NCBI RefSeq assembly: GCF_017183135.1
Contig: NZ_JADDXW010000001.1
Span: 372,001-436,000, forward strand
Direction: 5' to 3'
DNA length: 64,000 nt
Origin: Aurantimonas marina
Lineage (GTDB): Bacteria > Pseudomonadota > Alphaproteobacteria > Rhizobiales > Rhizobiaceae
Shown here: positions 49,875 to 59,754 of the stretch, one piece after another
How the letters are laid out: each line of letters begins with the position of its first letter
How positions within the stretch are numbered: the first letter of the stretch is position 1
Notes under the pieces: model-generated
Databases searched by the model: none
Seen by the model: the letters and a program-made list of their open reading frames with translations, nothing else
What the model was told of the DNA's origin: nothing
Translations under genes and position numbers: made by a program

Positions 49875-50060
49875 ATGGCCGTACCCAAACGCAAAACATC
49901 CCCGTCGAAGCGCGGCATGCGCCGCTCCATGGATGCGCTGAAGGCGCCGACCTATATCGAGGACAAGGATTCGGGCGAACTGCGCCGGCCGCACCACGTC
50001 GATCTGAAGACCGGCATGTATCGCGGTCGTCAGATTCTGACGGTCAAGGAAAAAGCCTGA
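49875..50060 (+). CDS. rpmF: Ribosomal protein L32
   Basis: Sixty-one residues, beginning [20 protein letters not shown] and containing [20 protein letters not shown]. The alphaproteobacterial form lacks the four zinc cysteines. GGAG lies upstream of ATG 49875. The 230-base stretch before it holds no gene. A terminator follows at 50198. Confidence 0.96.
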   Translation: MAVPKRKTSPSKRGMRRSMDALKAPTYIEDKDSGELRRPHHVDLKTGMYRGRQILTVKEKA

Positions 50061-50197
50061 CACCAAAGCTGGCGCCATGCGTCATCGCGCGCACGCGGCA
50101 GACTCGGTGTCTGGGCGTGATGGCGGCCGCGATCCGTTGCGGATGTCTGCTCCCGCGCCACAATAGCGCAGCCAAATTCTGAATTAGAATCGAGAGT

Positions 50198-50223
50198 GGC
50201 CGGTTTCCGCAACCGGCCTTTTT
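50198..50223 (+). terminator. Terminator after rpmF
   Basis: Perfect eight-base-pair stem GGCCGGTT/AACCGGCC, loop TCCGC, then five T. Reads on the plus strand, about 140 bases past rpmF; the interval contains no further gene. Confidence 0.88.
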
Positions 50224-50279
50224 CGCGTTGTGGGTCAAGGATCTGGCGTGACGCGTTTCCGACCTCGGAACGTGAGACC

Positions 50280-50888
50280 TCAATCCTTCTTCTTGCCGTC
50301 GAGGGCCTCGATGCGCTTTTGCATCTCGGCGAGTTGCTGGCGCATCGCTTTCAGGTCGTCCTGGCCGGACGCCACGTCGCTCTCCGAGCCGGGCGCGGGC
50401 TCACTCCCGCCTTTACCGGCCTCGTTCATTGCCCCCGCGACGAACGGGTTGAACACCGCCATGGCCTTCCGGAACATCTCGGTGTTGCGGACGACCTGCG
50501 CCTCCATCATCTTGATCGGCGATTGGGCCATGGGCCCGGCCATCTTGTCGCGAAACCCCTCCTGTTCGCGGGTGAAGGCGCTCATCGTCTGTTCCAGATA
50601 GCCGGGGATAACCATCTGCATCTGGTCGCCATAGAACCGGATGAGCTGGCGTAGGAAGGCGATCGGCATCAAGTTCTGCCCGCCCTTGTTCTCCTGCTCG
50701 AAGATGATCTGCGTCAGCACCGAATGCGTGATGTCCTCGCCGGACTTGGCGTCCTGGACGACGAACTCCTCGTTGCTCTTGACCATCGCGGCCAGGTTTT
50801 CCAGCGTCACATAGGTGCTGGTCCCGGTATTGTAGAGCCGACGGTTGGCGTATTTCTTGATGACCGTAACGTCCGAATTCTTGGCCAT
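50280..50888 (-). CDS. phaR: Polyhydroxyalkanoate synthesis repressor PhaR
   Basis: DNA- and granule-binding regulator of 202 residues. PHB_acc_N (VIKKYANRRLYNTGTSTYVT, about 9-28) is followed by PHB_acc (LENLAAMVKSNEEFVVQDAK, DITHSVLTQIIFEQENKGG, LPIAFL-type region to about 85) and a helical C terminus with a coiled coil (KAMRQQLAEMQKRIEALDG). The family represses phasin genes and its own gene until it is titrated by PHB granules. It lies divergent from phaA. Confidence 0.94.
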   Translation of the reverse strand: MAKNSDVTVIKKYANRRLYNTGTSTYVTLENLAAMVKSNEEFVVQDAKSGEDITHSVLTQIIFEQENKGGQNLMPIAFLRQLIRFYGDQMQMVIPGYLEQTMSAFTREQEGFRDKMAGPMAQSPIKMMEAQVVRNTEMFRKAMAVFNPFVAGAMNEAGKGGSEPAPGSESDVASGQDDLKAMRQQLAEMQKRIEALDGKKKD

Positions 50889-50933
50889 GCCTCACCCCTT
50901 GTCCACAACACCGTCAGCGCGGCGGCGTCGCTT

Positions 50934-50957
50934 TGTGCGACTGCTTCGTTGCGCCGC
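50934..50957 (-). promoter_or_regulatory. Candidate PhaR autoregulatory operator
   Basis: Three TGC words at 50936, 50942 and 50950 in a 24-base stretch directly downstream of the phaR -10 box. PhaR of Paracoccus is reported to prefer TGC-rich sites. Position over the transcript start fits repression. Inferred. Confidence 0.35.
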
Positions 50958-50961
50958 ATAA

Positions 50962-50991
50962 ATGATAGGCACAAAACCGGGCGCTTTCCAA
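50962..50991 (-). promoter_or_regulatory. Sigma-70 promoter of phaR
   Basis: On the minus strand TTGGAA (50991-50986), 18 bases, TATCAT (50967-50962). The -10 box matches five of six consensus positions. It would give a leader of about 70 bases. The rest of the 327-base phaR-phaA gap has a TTGACA near 51095 on the plus strand but no good -10 behind it. Confidence 0.55.
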
Positions 50992-51215
50992 ACCTTTCGG
51001 CCACAAGCAGCTGGGAGCGACCGGTTTTCGGTCACCAAAGGTAAAGCAGGGCGTTGATTCCTCCGCAGGCGGCATCCGGCGGCCAGACCCGCGTTTGACA
51101 GTGGCAAACCGCCTCTGCGACAAACGTGAGACAAGCCATGACGGGTGCCCTATCTGCCATTTCAGCCAAAGGCACCGGACTCGGCACGGCGCTCATCTCC
51201 AGGGAAGGACATGTC

Positions 51216-52400
51216 ATGAATAACGGACAATCGGTCGTCATCGCCGGGGCCGCGCGCACGCCGGTCGGCTCCTTCAACGGCGCCTTCGCGACCGTGCCGG
51301 CCCATGAGTTGGGCGCCGCCGCGATTCGCGAGGCGCTGGCGCGCGCCAAGGTCGAGGCGGGCGAGGTCGACGAGGTGATCCTCGGTCAGGTGCTGACCGC
51401 CGGCGAGGGGCAGAATCCGGCGCGGCAGGCGGCGATGCTGGCGGGTTGCCCGAAGGAAACCACCGCCTGGGCATTGAACCAGCTCTGCGGCTCCGGTCTG
51501 CGCACCGTCGCCATCGGCATGCAGCAGATCGCTTGTGGCGACGCCAAGGTGATCGTCGCCGGCGGCCAGGAATCGATGTCGATGGCGCCACACGCCGCGC
51601 ATCTGCGCTCCGGCCAGAAGATGGGAGATCTCAAGCTGATCGACACCATGCTGAAGGACGGGCTACTCGACGCCTTCAACGGCTATCACATGGGCAACAC
51701 CGCCGAGAACGTCTCGCGCCAGTGGCAGATCACCCGCGAGATGCAGGATGAATTCGCGGTCAAATCGCAGAACAAGGCCGAGGCCGCGCAGAAGGCCGGC
51801 CGCTTCAAGGACGAGATCGCGCCCTTCACGGTCAAGGGCCGCAAGGGCGACACCATCGTCGAGGACGACGAATACATCAAGCACGGCACCACGCTCGACA
51901 AGGTGCAGAAGCTGCGTCCCGCCTTCGACAAGGAGGGCTCGGTCACGGCGGCCAACGCCTCCGGCATCAATGACGGCGCGGCGGCAACGGTGCTGATGAG
52001 CGAGGCCGAGGCCGAGCGGCGCGGCCTGACCCCGCTGGTGCGGATCGTCTCCTGGGCCACCGCCGGCGTCGACCCGGCGATCATGGGCACCGGCCCGATC
52101 CCGGCCTCGCGCAGGGCACTGGAAAAGGCCGGCTGGAGCGTCGAGGATCTCGACCTCGTCGAGGCCAACGAGGCCTTCGCGGCGCAGGCCTGCGCGGTCA
52201 ACAAGGATCTCGGCTGGAACCCGGACATCGTCAACGTCAATGGCGGGGCGATCGCCATCGGCCATCCGATCGGAGCGTCAGGCAACCGGGTCCTCAACAC
52301 GCTGATCCACGAGATGATCCGCCGCGACGCCAAGAAGGGCCTCGCGACGCTGTGCATCGGCGGCGGCATGGGCGTCGCCATGTGCTTCGAGCGAATGTAG
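51216..52400 (+). CDS. phaA: Acetyl-CoA acetyltransferase (beta-ketothiolase)
   Basis: Joins two acetyl-CoA into acetoacetyl-CoA, the first step to PHB; 394 residues, cytoplasmic tetramer. Nucleophile Cys91 in [10 protein letters not shown], then [26 protein letters not shown] with the catalytic His, and the second Cys in [13 protein letters not shown] 51216 has AAGGA upstream; the frame to 51126 is not conserved. Followed 80 bases later by phaB, with which it is probably an operon. Confidence 0.95.
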   Translation: MNNGQSVVIAGAARTPVGSFNGAFATVPAHELGAAAIREALARAKVEAGEVDEVILGQVLTAGEGQNPARQAAMLAGCPKETTAWALNQLCGSGLRTVAIGMQQIACGDAKVIVAGGQESMSMAPHAAHLRSGQKMGDLKLIDTMLKDGLLDAFNGYHMGNTAENVSRQWQITREMQDEFAVKSQNKAEAAQKAGRFKDEIAPFTVKGRKGDTIVEDDEYIKHGTTLDKVQKLRPAFDKEGSVTAANASGINDGAAATVLMSEAEAERRGLTPLVRIVSWATAGVDPAIMGTGPIPASRRALEKAGWSVEDLDLVEANEAFAAQACAVNKDLGWNPDIVNVNGGAIAIGHPIGASGNRVLNTLIHEMIRRDAKKGLATLCIGGGMGVAMCFERM

Positions 52401-52480
52401 GACGACGACACCAACAACCGGCGGGCGGATGGAGGTCCGCCCGTTTGATGCCGGCATGGACACGCAACGGGAGGAAACAC

Positions 52481-53206
52481 ATGGGCAAGGTAGCGATCGT
52501 GACAGGAGGCTCGCGCGGCATCGGCGCGGCGATCTCCAAGGCATTGAAGGCGGCGGGGCATACGGTCGTTGCGACCTATGCCGGCAATGACGAGAAGGCG
52601 AACGCCTTCAAGGACGACACCGGCATCCCGGTCCATAAATGGGACGTGTCGTCCTTCGAGGCGTGCTCCGAGGGGATCGCCAAGGTCGAGGCCGAACACG
52701 GCCCGGTCGAGATCCTGGTCAACAATGCCGGGATCACCAAGGATGCCATGTTCCACAAGATGACGCCGGAGCACTGGCAGGCGGTCATCGGCACCAATCT
52801 GTCCGGCCTGTTCAACATGACCCGCCCGGTCTGGGAGGGCATGCGCGAGCGCAATTTCGGCCGGATCATCAACATCTCGTCGATCAACGGCCAGAAGGGC
52901 CAGGCCGGCCAGGCCAACTATTCCGCCGCCAAGGCCGGCGACCTCGGCTTCACCAAGGCGCTGGCGCTGGAGGGCGCCAAGAAGGGCATCACGGTCAACG
53001 CGATCTGTCCCGGCTACATCAACACCGACATGATGGCGACGATCTCCGACGACGTCATGCAAAAGCACATCCTGCCGCAGATCCCTGTCGGCCGGCTCGG
53101 CGAGGCCGACGAAATCGCCCGCTGCGTGGTGTTCCTCGCCTCCGACGACGCCGGCTTCATCACCGGCTCGACGCTGTCGGCCAATGGCGGCCAGTATATG
53201 GACTGA
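52481..53206 (+). CDS. phaB: Acetoacetyl-CoA reductase
   Basis: NADPH-dependent SDR that makes (R)-3-hydroxybutyryl-CoA, the PHB monomer; 241 residues. TGGSRGIGAAISKAL is the cofactor loop, NNAGITKDAMFHKM and SSINGQKGQAGQANYSAAKAG carry the Ser-Tyr-Lys centre, and PGYINTDM is typical of PhaB. ATG 52481 has GGGAGGAAAC upstream. The PHA synthase phaC is not in the window. Confidence 0.94.
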   Translation: MGKVAIVTGGSRGIGAAISKALKAAGHTVVATYAGNDEKANAFKDDTGIPVHKWDVSSFEACSEGIAKVEAEHGPVEILVNNAGITKDAMFHKMTPEHWQAVIGTNLSGLFNMTRPVWEGMRERNFGRIINISSINGQKGQAGQANYSAAKAGDLGFTKALALEGAKKGITVNAICPGYINTDMMATISDDVMQKHILPQIPVGRLGEADEIARCVVFLASDDAGFITGSTLSANGGQYMD

Positions 53207-53215
53207 GTTCGGTTC

Positions 53216-53240
53216 GGGGCGGCTGACAATCCGCCGCCCC
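53216..53240. terminator. Terminator between phaB and thuB
   Basis: Stem GGGGCGGC/GCCGCCCC (eight base pairs) with loop TGACAATCC, in the 42-base gap between convergent genes. Weak T content on the plus side (ACTTTCC). Could serve both strands. Confidence 0.65.
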
Positions 53241-53248
53241 ACTTTCCG

Positions 53249-54340
53249 TCAGCCGACCGGCAGCATCCGCCGCTCAGCATCCGAGACGAAGCAGAGATCG
53301 AGCAGCTTCTGCACCTCGGCGGCATGACGAAAATCCGGCTCGCCATTGACCCCCGACAAGAGCGCGATGACGAACCGGTCGGCGTTGCGCGGCGTCGGCG
53401 GGCATTCGAGCGGCTTCCAGGTCTGGGTCTCGATATCCGACCCGAGACAGACCCGCAGCATCGAATCGGTCTGGTTCGCCCAGATCTTCAGGGCGCCCTT
53501 GTCGCCGTGGATGGTCAGATCGAGATCGTTGGCGCGGCCGGTGGCGTAGCGACTCATATGGACGACACCGAGCGCGCCGTTCGAAAACTCCACCGTCATC
53601 GCGCAGGAATCATTGGCATCGAGCTTGTAGGCGCCGATGGCCCCACCCTCGGCCTTGTCGAAGGTCTTCAGCCGTGCTTGCAGCGCGACAATGTCGAGGC
53701 CGGTGCCATAGGTGGCGAAGTCGAGGATGTGGATGCCGATATCGCCGAGCACGCCCTTGGAGCCATGCGCCGTCGACAGGCGCCACAGCCATCGCTCGTC
53801 GATGCGCCAGTCACCCCAATGCTGGCCGGTCAGCCAGCTCTGCAGATAACTCGCCTCGACGTGGCGCACCGTGCCGATTTCGCCCGCCTCGATCATCCGC
53901 CGCGCCATCTGAATTCCGTGGGCGTTGCGGTAGGTGAGGTTGACCATGTTGATCAGCCCCGCCCGCTCGGCCGCCTCGGCCATCTCGAAGGCGTCGGCGG
54001 CGTCGACGGCGAGCGGCTTTTCGCAGAACACCGCCTTGCCCGCCGCCAGGATCTCCAGCGTCGTCGGCTTGTGGACATTGTCCGGCGTCGAATTGACGAC
54101 GGCATCGAACTCGCCCCATTGGAGAGCGGCGCCAAGGCTGTCGAAGGATTTCGGGATGGCGTGCATGTCGGCGAAGGCGCGGGCCCGTTCGCCATTGGTG
54201 TCGCAAGCCGCGACGATCCGGCAACCGGGAATCGACAGGAAATGCTCGGCATGGCGATGCGAGATACCGCCGGTGCCGAGGATCATGATGCGCTTTTCGC
54301 CAGCGGCGGCCCCGGTCTCGCCGTCTCCCCCGCTGCTCAT
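53249..54340 (-). CDS. thuB: Gfo/Idh/MocA family oxidoreductase, ThuB-like
   Basis: NAD(P)-dependent sugar oxidoreductase of 363 residues. Rossmann start [20 protein letters not shown], then [20 protein letters not shown] and the FCEKPLA motif with its catalytic lysine; C-terminal half has [20 protein letters not shown]. It overlaps the ThuA gene by four bases (ATGA). In Sinorhizobium ThuA and ThuB are needed together for trehalose and related disaccharide catabolism through 3-keto derivatives. Assignment relies mainly on pairing with ThuA. Confidence 0.85.
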   Translation of the reverse strand: MSSGGDGETGAAAGEKRIMILGTGGISHRHAEHFLSIPGCRIVAACDTNGERARAFADMHAIPKSFDSLGAALQWGEFDAVVNSTPDNVHKPTTLEILAAGKAVFCEKPLAVDAADAFEMAEAAERAGLINMVNLTYRNAHGIQMARRMIEAGEIGTVRHVEASYLQSWLTGQHWGDWRIDERWLWRLSTAHGSKGVLGDIGIHILDFATYGTGLDIVALQARLKTFDKAEGGAIGAYKLDANDSCAMTVEFSNGALGVVHMSRYATGRANDLDLTIHGDKGALKIWANQTDSMLRVCLGSDIETQTWKPLECPPTPRNADRFVIALLSGVNGEPDFRHAAEVQKLLDLCFVSDAERRMLPVG

Positions 54341-55122
54341 CGGTAGCCGGCCTCCCCGGCCTTGTGCAGTCTCGGCCCCTTGACCTCGATCTGCTCCGGC
54401 GCCTTGTCGGCCGGCACGTTCGGCGCCGCCGCGACATCCTTCCAGGCGGGCACCGGATTGTAGGCCCAGCGCACCGCATTCTGGATAACCGTCTGGATCT
54501 CCGCATTGTGGTAGATCGGGTAGGTCTCGTGGCCGGGCCGGAAATAGAAGATCTTGCCCGCCCCGCGCTGATAGGTCAGGCCGGAGCGAAATACCTCGCC
54601 GCCCTCGAACCAGGAGATGAATACCGTCTCCATCGGCTCGGGCACCAGAAACGGCTCGCCGTACATTTCCGCGTTCGGCAGTTCGATCGCCGGGCCCACC
54701 CCTTGCACGATCGGGTGCGAGCGATTCACCGCCCACAGTCGCTCCCGTTCGCCCGCCTCGCGCCAGCGCAGCGAACAGGGCGTGCCCATCAGCCGCTTGA
54801 ACACCTTGGCGAAATGGCCCGAATGCAGGACGATCAGGCCCATACCCTCGTGGACTCGGGCGGCAACGCGGTCCGCGATCTCATCCGAAACCTGGCCGTG
54901 CGCCTTGTGCCCCCACCAGACGAGCACGTCGGTTTCATCGAGGCGCGCCTGCGACAGACCATGTTCGGGCTCGTCGAGCGTCGCGGTCGAGACCGCAAAA
55001 TCCTGCTCGGTCGACAGGAATGCGGCGATCGTGCCGTGGATCCCGTCCGGATAAATCTCCTTGACGACCGGGTTCTCCCGTTCGTGGATGAACTCGTTCC
55101 ACACGACGGTCCGGATGGTCAT
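54337..55122 (-). CDS. thuA: ThuA-like trehalose utilisation protein
   Basis: Cytoplasmic protein of 261 residues with the class I glutamine amidotransferase-like ThuA fold. Starts [17 protein letters not shown], continues [35 protein letters not shown] and [14 protein letters not shown], all characteristic. Upstream of and overlapping thuB. The ThuAB step oxidises trehalose-like disaccharides at C3. Here it lies 70 bases from treY on the same strand. Confidence 0.9.
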   Translation of the reverse strand: MTIRTVVWNEFIHERENPVVKEIYPDGIHGTIAAFLSTEQDFAVSTATLDEPEHGLSQARLDETDVLVWWGHKAHGQVSDEIADRVAARVHEGMGLIVLHSGHFAKVFKRLMGTPCSLRWREAGERERLWAVNRSHPIVQGVGPAIELPNAEMYGEPFLVPEPMETVFISWFEGGEVFRSGLTYQRGAGKIFYFRPGHETYPIYHNAEIQTVIQNAVRWAYNPVPAWKDVAAAPNVPADKAPEQIEVKGPRLHKAGEAGYR

Positions 55123-55192
55123 GGCTTCCTCCGCTCAGATATCGATCCGCCCCCTTAAAACGCGTCCATCTAGGCAGGCGGCCCCCCTCTCG

Positions 55193-57898
55193 TCAGCTCG
55201 CCTCGAGAAGTGCGAAGGGCAGCTTGGCCAAAATCGCGTCGAGCGCAAGTTCGCCGGAGGCCTCGACGGTCTCGTCGGAGAGGATGTTGCGCCAGGATCG
55301 AGCGGCCAGCGTCTCCGGCAGGCTGATCCGCGTGTCGCCCCAGCGCTCGGCCCGAACGTCGATGGCTTCGCGCCCATCGAGAAGCGTCAGGCAAAGCCGC
55401 GGCGCCACGACAATCGCCGCGCCGCCGGTCTCGTTGGTCCGCGCGAAGGCGACGACGTGCCGCGCCATGTCGCCCTCAACCGCCAGCGGCACATAGCTGC
55501 CGGTGGTGAACAGCGCCGGCGTCCGGCCCCGCATCGCCAACCCTGCGGCCGTAAGCATCGCCTTGATGCGGCCGGTGCGCCAATCGGCCAGAGCCTCCTC
55601 GAACGTCACGCCGCCGGCAATCGCCTCGCTGCGTGCCGAAAAATCGACGTCCCGCCGGTTGTCAGGATCGACGAGTGAGACATCGTAGAATTCCGTGCCC
55701 TGGTAGATATCGGGAACACCGGGGGCAGCGAGCTTGATCACCGTCTGCGATAGCGATGTCAGGGCTCCGGCTGCGACGAAGGGCTGCGCCGCCGCCCAGA
55801 AGTCGGCAAGGAACGTGCCCGACTTCTCCGGATCGAGCGCCGCGCCGACGAAGCCGCGCAGCGCGCGCTCGTAAGGCTCGGCCGGCGAAGTCCAGCTGGT
55901 CCAGCGCTTGGCCTCGCGCACGGCCTTTTCCGCATAGGCTGCCAGACGGCCGGCGATCGCTTCCCTCTGCGCCCCGTCGGCGGGGTCGAAATCGGCCGGC
56001 AATACGCCGAGCAGCGATTGGTAGAGCCCCCATTCGGTGGCCGGTTCCGGCGCCTCGAAACCAGCGCCGATGTCCTTGCGCCACGGTGCCATCCGTTCGG
56101 CAAACTCGGTGATGAGATCGCGCCAGTGCTCCGGCGCCTCGGACAGGGTATAGAGCCGGGCGCGGGCATCCTCGCCGCGCTTGGTGTCGTGGGTCGAGGT
56201 GGCGAGCAGGCCTTCGGGCTGGTCCTCGACCCGAATTTGCATCGCCGCGTGGAACGCATCCAGGTCGGCGCCGTAATGATCGGGTTCGCCGCCCACCTCG
56301 TTGAGGGCGATCAGCCGGTTGTAGCGGTAGAACGCGGTATCCTCGACGGCCTTGGCCATGACCGCGCCGGTGGTCTGCTGAAACCGCCGGGTGAAGTCCA
56401 GCGAAGCGGCGACGTCCGCGCCGTCCTCGAAATCCAGCTTGAGCAGGCGGCCGATGAACTGGATCGGCTCGTCGGCTTCGACCTCGCGCCAGGTCATGGC
56501 GAGATCGACGGCATCGTCGATGATTGCGATATCGCGCTGCGGCACGCCGTCGACCGAGACATAGGTGCGATAGACCGGCAGTGCGGTCGCGACCTCGACG
56601 ATCGCCCGTGCGATGGTGTCCTGTCCCAGATCGCGCGTGGCAAGGCCCCGTCCCGCCACGGCCAGGGCGAGACCGGTCAAGTGAGCCAGTTCGCCGGCGA
56701 GGTTGCGCTGGAAGATCGAGCGCTTCTGGCGGGTGATCATGCCCCGCAAATCCTCGTCCTCGCCGAGGAAATCGTGATAGGCCGCCGTCATCGCCTCTTC
56801 CTGCCCGGCATCGACGAAGAGGCCGGACAGGGCGGTGATAAATTCGTAGCCGGTGGTCCCCTCGATCTCCCAGGAGGTACGCAGGCGCTCGGGACCGGTC
56901 AGGATCTTCTCGACATGGATCGTCGGCGAGCGGCGAACCGAGTGGAACGCCTGCTTCAACTGTTCGAGGTAGCCCTTCGGGTCGGCCAGACCATCGACGT
57001 GATCGATCCGGATTCCGTCCAGCCGGCGCTCGCGGGCCAGCCGGATGACCAATTGATGGGACTCGCGGAAGACCCGCCGCGATTCCTGCCGGACGCCGAT
57101 CAGGTCGGCGATCTCGAAAAACCGCCGATAGGTCAGCTTCTCACGGGCCGTCCGCCACCAGGCCAGTCGCCAGGCCTGCGCTTCGTGGAGTTCGTGCAGG
57201 GCGTGTTGATCGCCATTGATCGTCTCGAGCGCTCGGTCGAGGGCGTTGCTGAACTCCTTCTCGGTCAGATGTTCCGAAAAGCGTTCCGCCAGTTCCTCCG
57301 CCTCGGCCGGGGTCGAGACGGAAAAGCGCCGCACCATCCGGTCCTTTTCCGGATGATCCATCAAGCCGAAGACATGGCCGTAGGTTCTGGGATCGATCGG
57401 CAGTCCATAGCCGGAGGCATCGAAGCGCAACTGAGCGTTCTCCGCGTCGAGCTCGACCGACAGATCGCCCTCGGCCAGCGCCTCGCCATAGGGCTTGCCG
57501 AGCACCGGGACGAGGATCTTTTCCGCTTCCCAGGAAATGTCGAAGGTCTGGGCGTAGCGGCTTTCGGCGCCCCAGCGCAAAACATCTTCCCACCAATGGT
57601 TCCTCGGCGAAACGCCCATGTGGTTGGGAACGAAGTCGGCGATCAGCGCGAGATCCGAAGCGACCAGGGCATCGCTCATGGCGGTGAAGCCGCTCAGCCC
57701 GCCGAGATCGTCCTCGAAGGCGTTGTAATCGGTGACGTCGTAGCCGTGCGTCGAACCGGGAGAAGCCGCGAAAATCGGCGAGGCATAGAGATGGCTGACG
57801 CCAAGCCGCGCCATGTAGGGCGCGAGCTGCCCGGCCGTCTCGAACGTCGTGCCCTCGCGAAACTGCAGGCGGTAGGTGGCAACGAGAGGGCGGCTCAT
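55193..57898 (-). CDS. treY: Malto-oligosyltrehalose synthase
   Basis: GH13 enzyme that turns the reducing end of maltodextrin into a trehalosyl unit by transglycosylation; 901 residues. Starts PLVATYRLQFREGTTFETA with HLYASPIFAASPGSTHGYD, then DFVPNHMGV, the nucleophile region GIRIDHVDGL and VEKIL, STHDTKRGEDARAR, and late PDIYQGTEF; all TreY signatures. ATG 57898 overlaps the malQ stop. It works with TreZ encoded two genes upstream. Confidence 0.95.
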   Translation of the reverse strand: MSRPLVATYRLQFREGTTFETAGQLAPYMARLGVSHLYASPIFAASPGSTHGYDVTDYNAFEDDLGGLSGFTAMSDALVASDLALIADFVPNHMGVSPRNHWWEDVLRWGAESRYAQTFDISWEAEKILVPVLGKPYGEALAEGDLSVELDAENAQLRFDASGYGLPIDPRTYGHVFGLMDHPEKDRMVRRFSVSTPAEAEELAERFSEHLTEKEFSNALDRALETINGDQHALHELHEAQAWRLAWWRTAREKLTYRRFFEIADLIGVRQESRRVFRESHQLVIRLARERRLDGIRIDHVDGLADPKGYLEQLKQAFHSVRRSPTIHVEKILTGPERLRTSWEIEGTTGYEFITALSGLFVDAGQEEAMTAAYHDFLGEDEDLRGMITRQKRSIFQRNLAGELAHLTGLALAVAGRGLATRDLGQDTIARAIVEVATALPVYRTYVSVDGVPQRDIAIIDDAVDLAMTWREVEADEPIQFIGRLLKLDFEDGADVAASLDFTRRFQQTTGAVMAKAVEDTAFYRYNRLIALNEVGGEPDHYGADLDAFHAAMQIRVEDQPEGLLATSTHDTKRGEDARARLYTLSEAPEHWRDLITEFAERMAPWRKDIGAGFEAPEPATEWGLYQSLLGVLPADFDPADGAQREAIAGRLAAYAEKAVREAKRWTSWTSPAEPYERALRGFVGAALDPEKSGTFLADFWAAAQPFVAAGALTSLSQTVIKLAAPGVPDIYQGTEFYDVSLVDPDNRRDVDFSARSEAIAGGVTFEEALADWRTGRIKAMLTAAGLAMRGRTPALFTTGSYVPLAVEGDMARHVVAFARTNETGGAAIVVAPRLCLTLLDGREAIDVRAERWGDTRISLPETLAARSWRNILSDETVEASGELALDAILAKLPFALLEAS

Positions 57899-59754
57899 GA
57901 GGCGATGGGTCTTTCTTCACGCATGGCGGCGGCAAGCGCGCGGAAACGCTCGTTCCCCGGCAGGTCCTCGATCGGGATATCCGACCGGATACGCCAGTTC
58001 GGATATTGGTCGGTCGTGCCGGGAAGATTGGGCTGGCGCTCGGCTCCGACCATGTCGTCGAGTTGCACCGTCACTAGCACGGATGGCGTGCGGGCGACGA
58101 AGCGGTGGATCGCGACGGCCAATTCGGCGGGCAATTCCGCCGGCAGGTCGTCCGTTCCGGCCACCGCCGGGCGCAGATCGTCGGGGAGTATCCCCTCCTC
58201 CGCCAATGCCACGGCCAGCGCACGGCGATCATGCCGGCGGCTGTCGCGGTCGCGCTCGGTGGCGGCGGCGTCCTGGGTGCCCATCGCGGCCCGCAACGCA
58301 ATGTCGGCACCCTGCCACCATCCCGCAAGGGTGGCGAGATCATGGGTCGAGACGCAGGCGAGCGCGAGCTTCGGATAGGCGCTTGGCGGCAGGAACTCCG
58401 TCTCGCGGTGGCGCTCGAAATACAGCACCCGGTAGGACAGGATTCGTGCCGCTTCCATATTGTGCCGGAAGCCCGGCGGCACGGTGCCGAGGTCCTCGCC
58501 GATGACGAGGCAGGCATTCGCCTCGGACGCCGCCGCGACCGCATCGACCATCGCGCCAAGCGGATAGCGGACATAGCCCCCGCCCGACGACGCAACGCCG
58601 TCGGGAATCCACCACAAGCGGGCAAGCCCCATCACATGGTCGATCCGAATCGCCCCGGCATTGCGGGTGAGCGCCTCGAAGGAATCGCGCAGCGGCTTGT
58701 AGTTCCGTTCGGCGAGTGCTTTGGGCGACAGCGGTGCCAGCCCCCAGTCCTGTCCCTGGCTGTTGAACATGTCCGGCGGCGAGCCGACACGCGCCGCGCC
58801 GACCGTCAGCGACGGATCCGCCCAGGTCTCCGCTCCGTCGGGCGCCACGCCCACCGCGAGATCGAGATAGAGGCCGATCGACATTCCCGCGGCGAGCGCG
58901 CGCGCCTGAGCTTCGGCCAACTGCTCCTCGGCCTCATGTTGCAGCCAGTGGTGAAACAGGACGAGGTCGGCGTTGTCTTCGGCAAAGCGGGCCACCTCCG
59001 CACTGTCCCGGTCCTGGAGCGCCGCCGGCCATGAGTGCCAGCCCGCATGGGCTCCGGCCTCGACCTGCTGTTGGGAGATCGCCTCGAACAGGGCGAACCC
59101 CGCCAAGGACTCCCCTCCTCCGGCGCAAAAACGGTCGAACGCCTGATCGGCGCGGATCTCGTCGATCCGCCCAACGAAAATACGCTTCAGCAGAGCGCGT
59201 TTCACCTGGCCCACTGCGAGGTATTCGACGAGGTCGCCATCGAGGTCGTCAAAGAGCCCCGGCTCCTCGCTCCTCAGCCGCGCGATCGCCTCCGGTCCGC
59301 CCGCCAGTTGGTCGATGGCGATGTACATTGGATTGAGGAAGCGGCGGCTCGAAGGCGAATAGGGACTGTAGCGGCCGGGATCGGCCATGAACAGCGCATG
59401 CAGCGGATTGACGCCGACGAAGCTCGCGCCTTCGTCGGCCGCCAGTTGCGCCAGCTTTGCCAGATCCTCGAAATCGCCGATGCCCAGATTGCGGTTCGAG
59501 CGCAGGCTGTAAAGCTGGCATGCCGCGCCCCAGGCGCGGTTCGACGCGATCGCCTCAGGCAGGGAGCAGCGCCGCGTCGGCACATCTTGCGCTTCATCGA
59601 AACTGCCCAACGTGCCGTGATCTGGATCCACGCCGAGCGCCGCAAGCAAACCGCGCTTGGCCTCATCCGAGATCAGCTGGCGCTCTCCGAGCTCGGAAAC
59701 ATAGGCGAGTTGGATGCCGTGGCTTTCGGCGAGTCTGTCGAGGGACACGCTCAC
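57895..59754 (-). CDS. malQ: 4-alpha-glucanotransferase
   Basis: GH77 enzyme of 619 residues that redistributes maltodextrin chains. NRAWGAACQLYSLRSNRNLG, DFEDLAKLAQLAADEGASFV and NPLHALF open the barrel; the nucleophile is in AIRIDHVMGLARLW, the acid in IGEDLGTVPPG and the stabiliser in VSTHDLATL. The start is GTG 59754, overlapping the treZ stop by four bases (GTGA); the longer frame to 59973 is treZ shadow. It probably lengthens chains for TreY. Confidence 0.92.
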   Translation of the reverse strand: MSVSLDRLAESHGIQLAYVSELGERQLISDEAKRGLLAALGVDPDHGTLGSFDEAQDVPTRRCSLPEAIASNRAWGAACQLYSLRSNRNLGIGDFEDLAKLAQLAADEGASFVGVNPLHALFMADPGRYSPYSPSSRRFLNPMYIAIDQLAGGPEAIARLRSEEPGLFDDLDGDLVEYLAVGQVKRALLKRIFVGRIDEIRADQAFDRFCAGGGESLAGFALFEAISQQQVEAGAHAGWHSWPAALQDRDSAEVARFAEDNADLVLFHHWLQHEAEEQLAEAQARALAAGMSIGLYLDLAVGVAPDGAETWADPSLTVGAARVGSPPDMFNSQGQDWGLAPLSPKALAERNYKPLRDSFEALTRNAGAIRIDHVMGLARLWWIPDGVASSGGGYVRYPLGAMVDAVAAASEANACLVIGEDLGTVPPGFRHNMEAARILSYRVLYFERHRETEFLPPSAYPKLALACVSTHDLATLAGWWQGADIALRAAMGTQDAAATERDRDSRRHDRRALAVALAEEGILPDDLRPAVAGTDDLPAELPAELAVAIHRFVARTPSVLVTVQLDDMVGAERQPNLPGTTDQYPNWRIRSDIPIEDLPGNERFRALAAAMREERPIAS

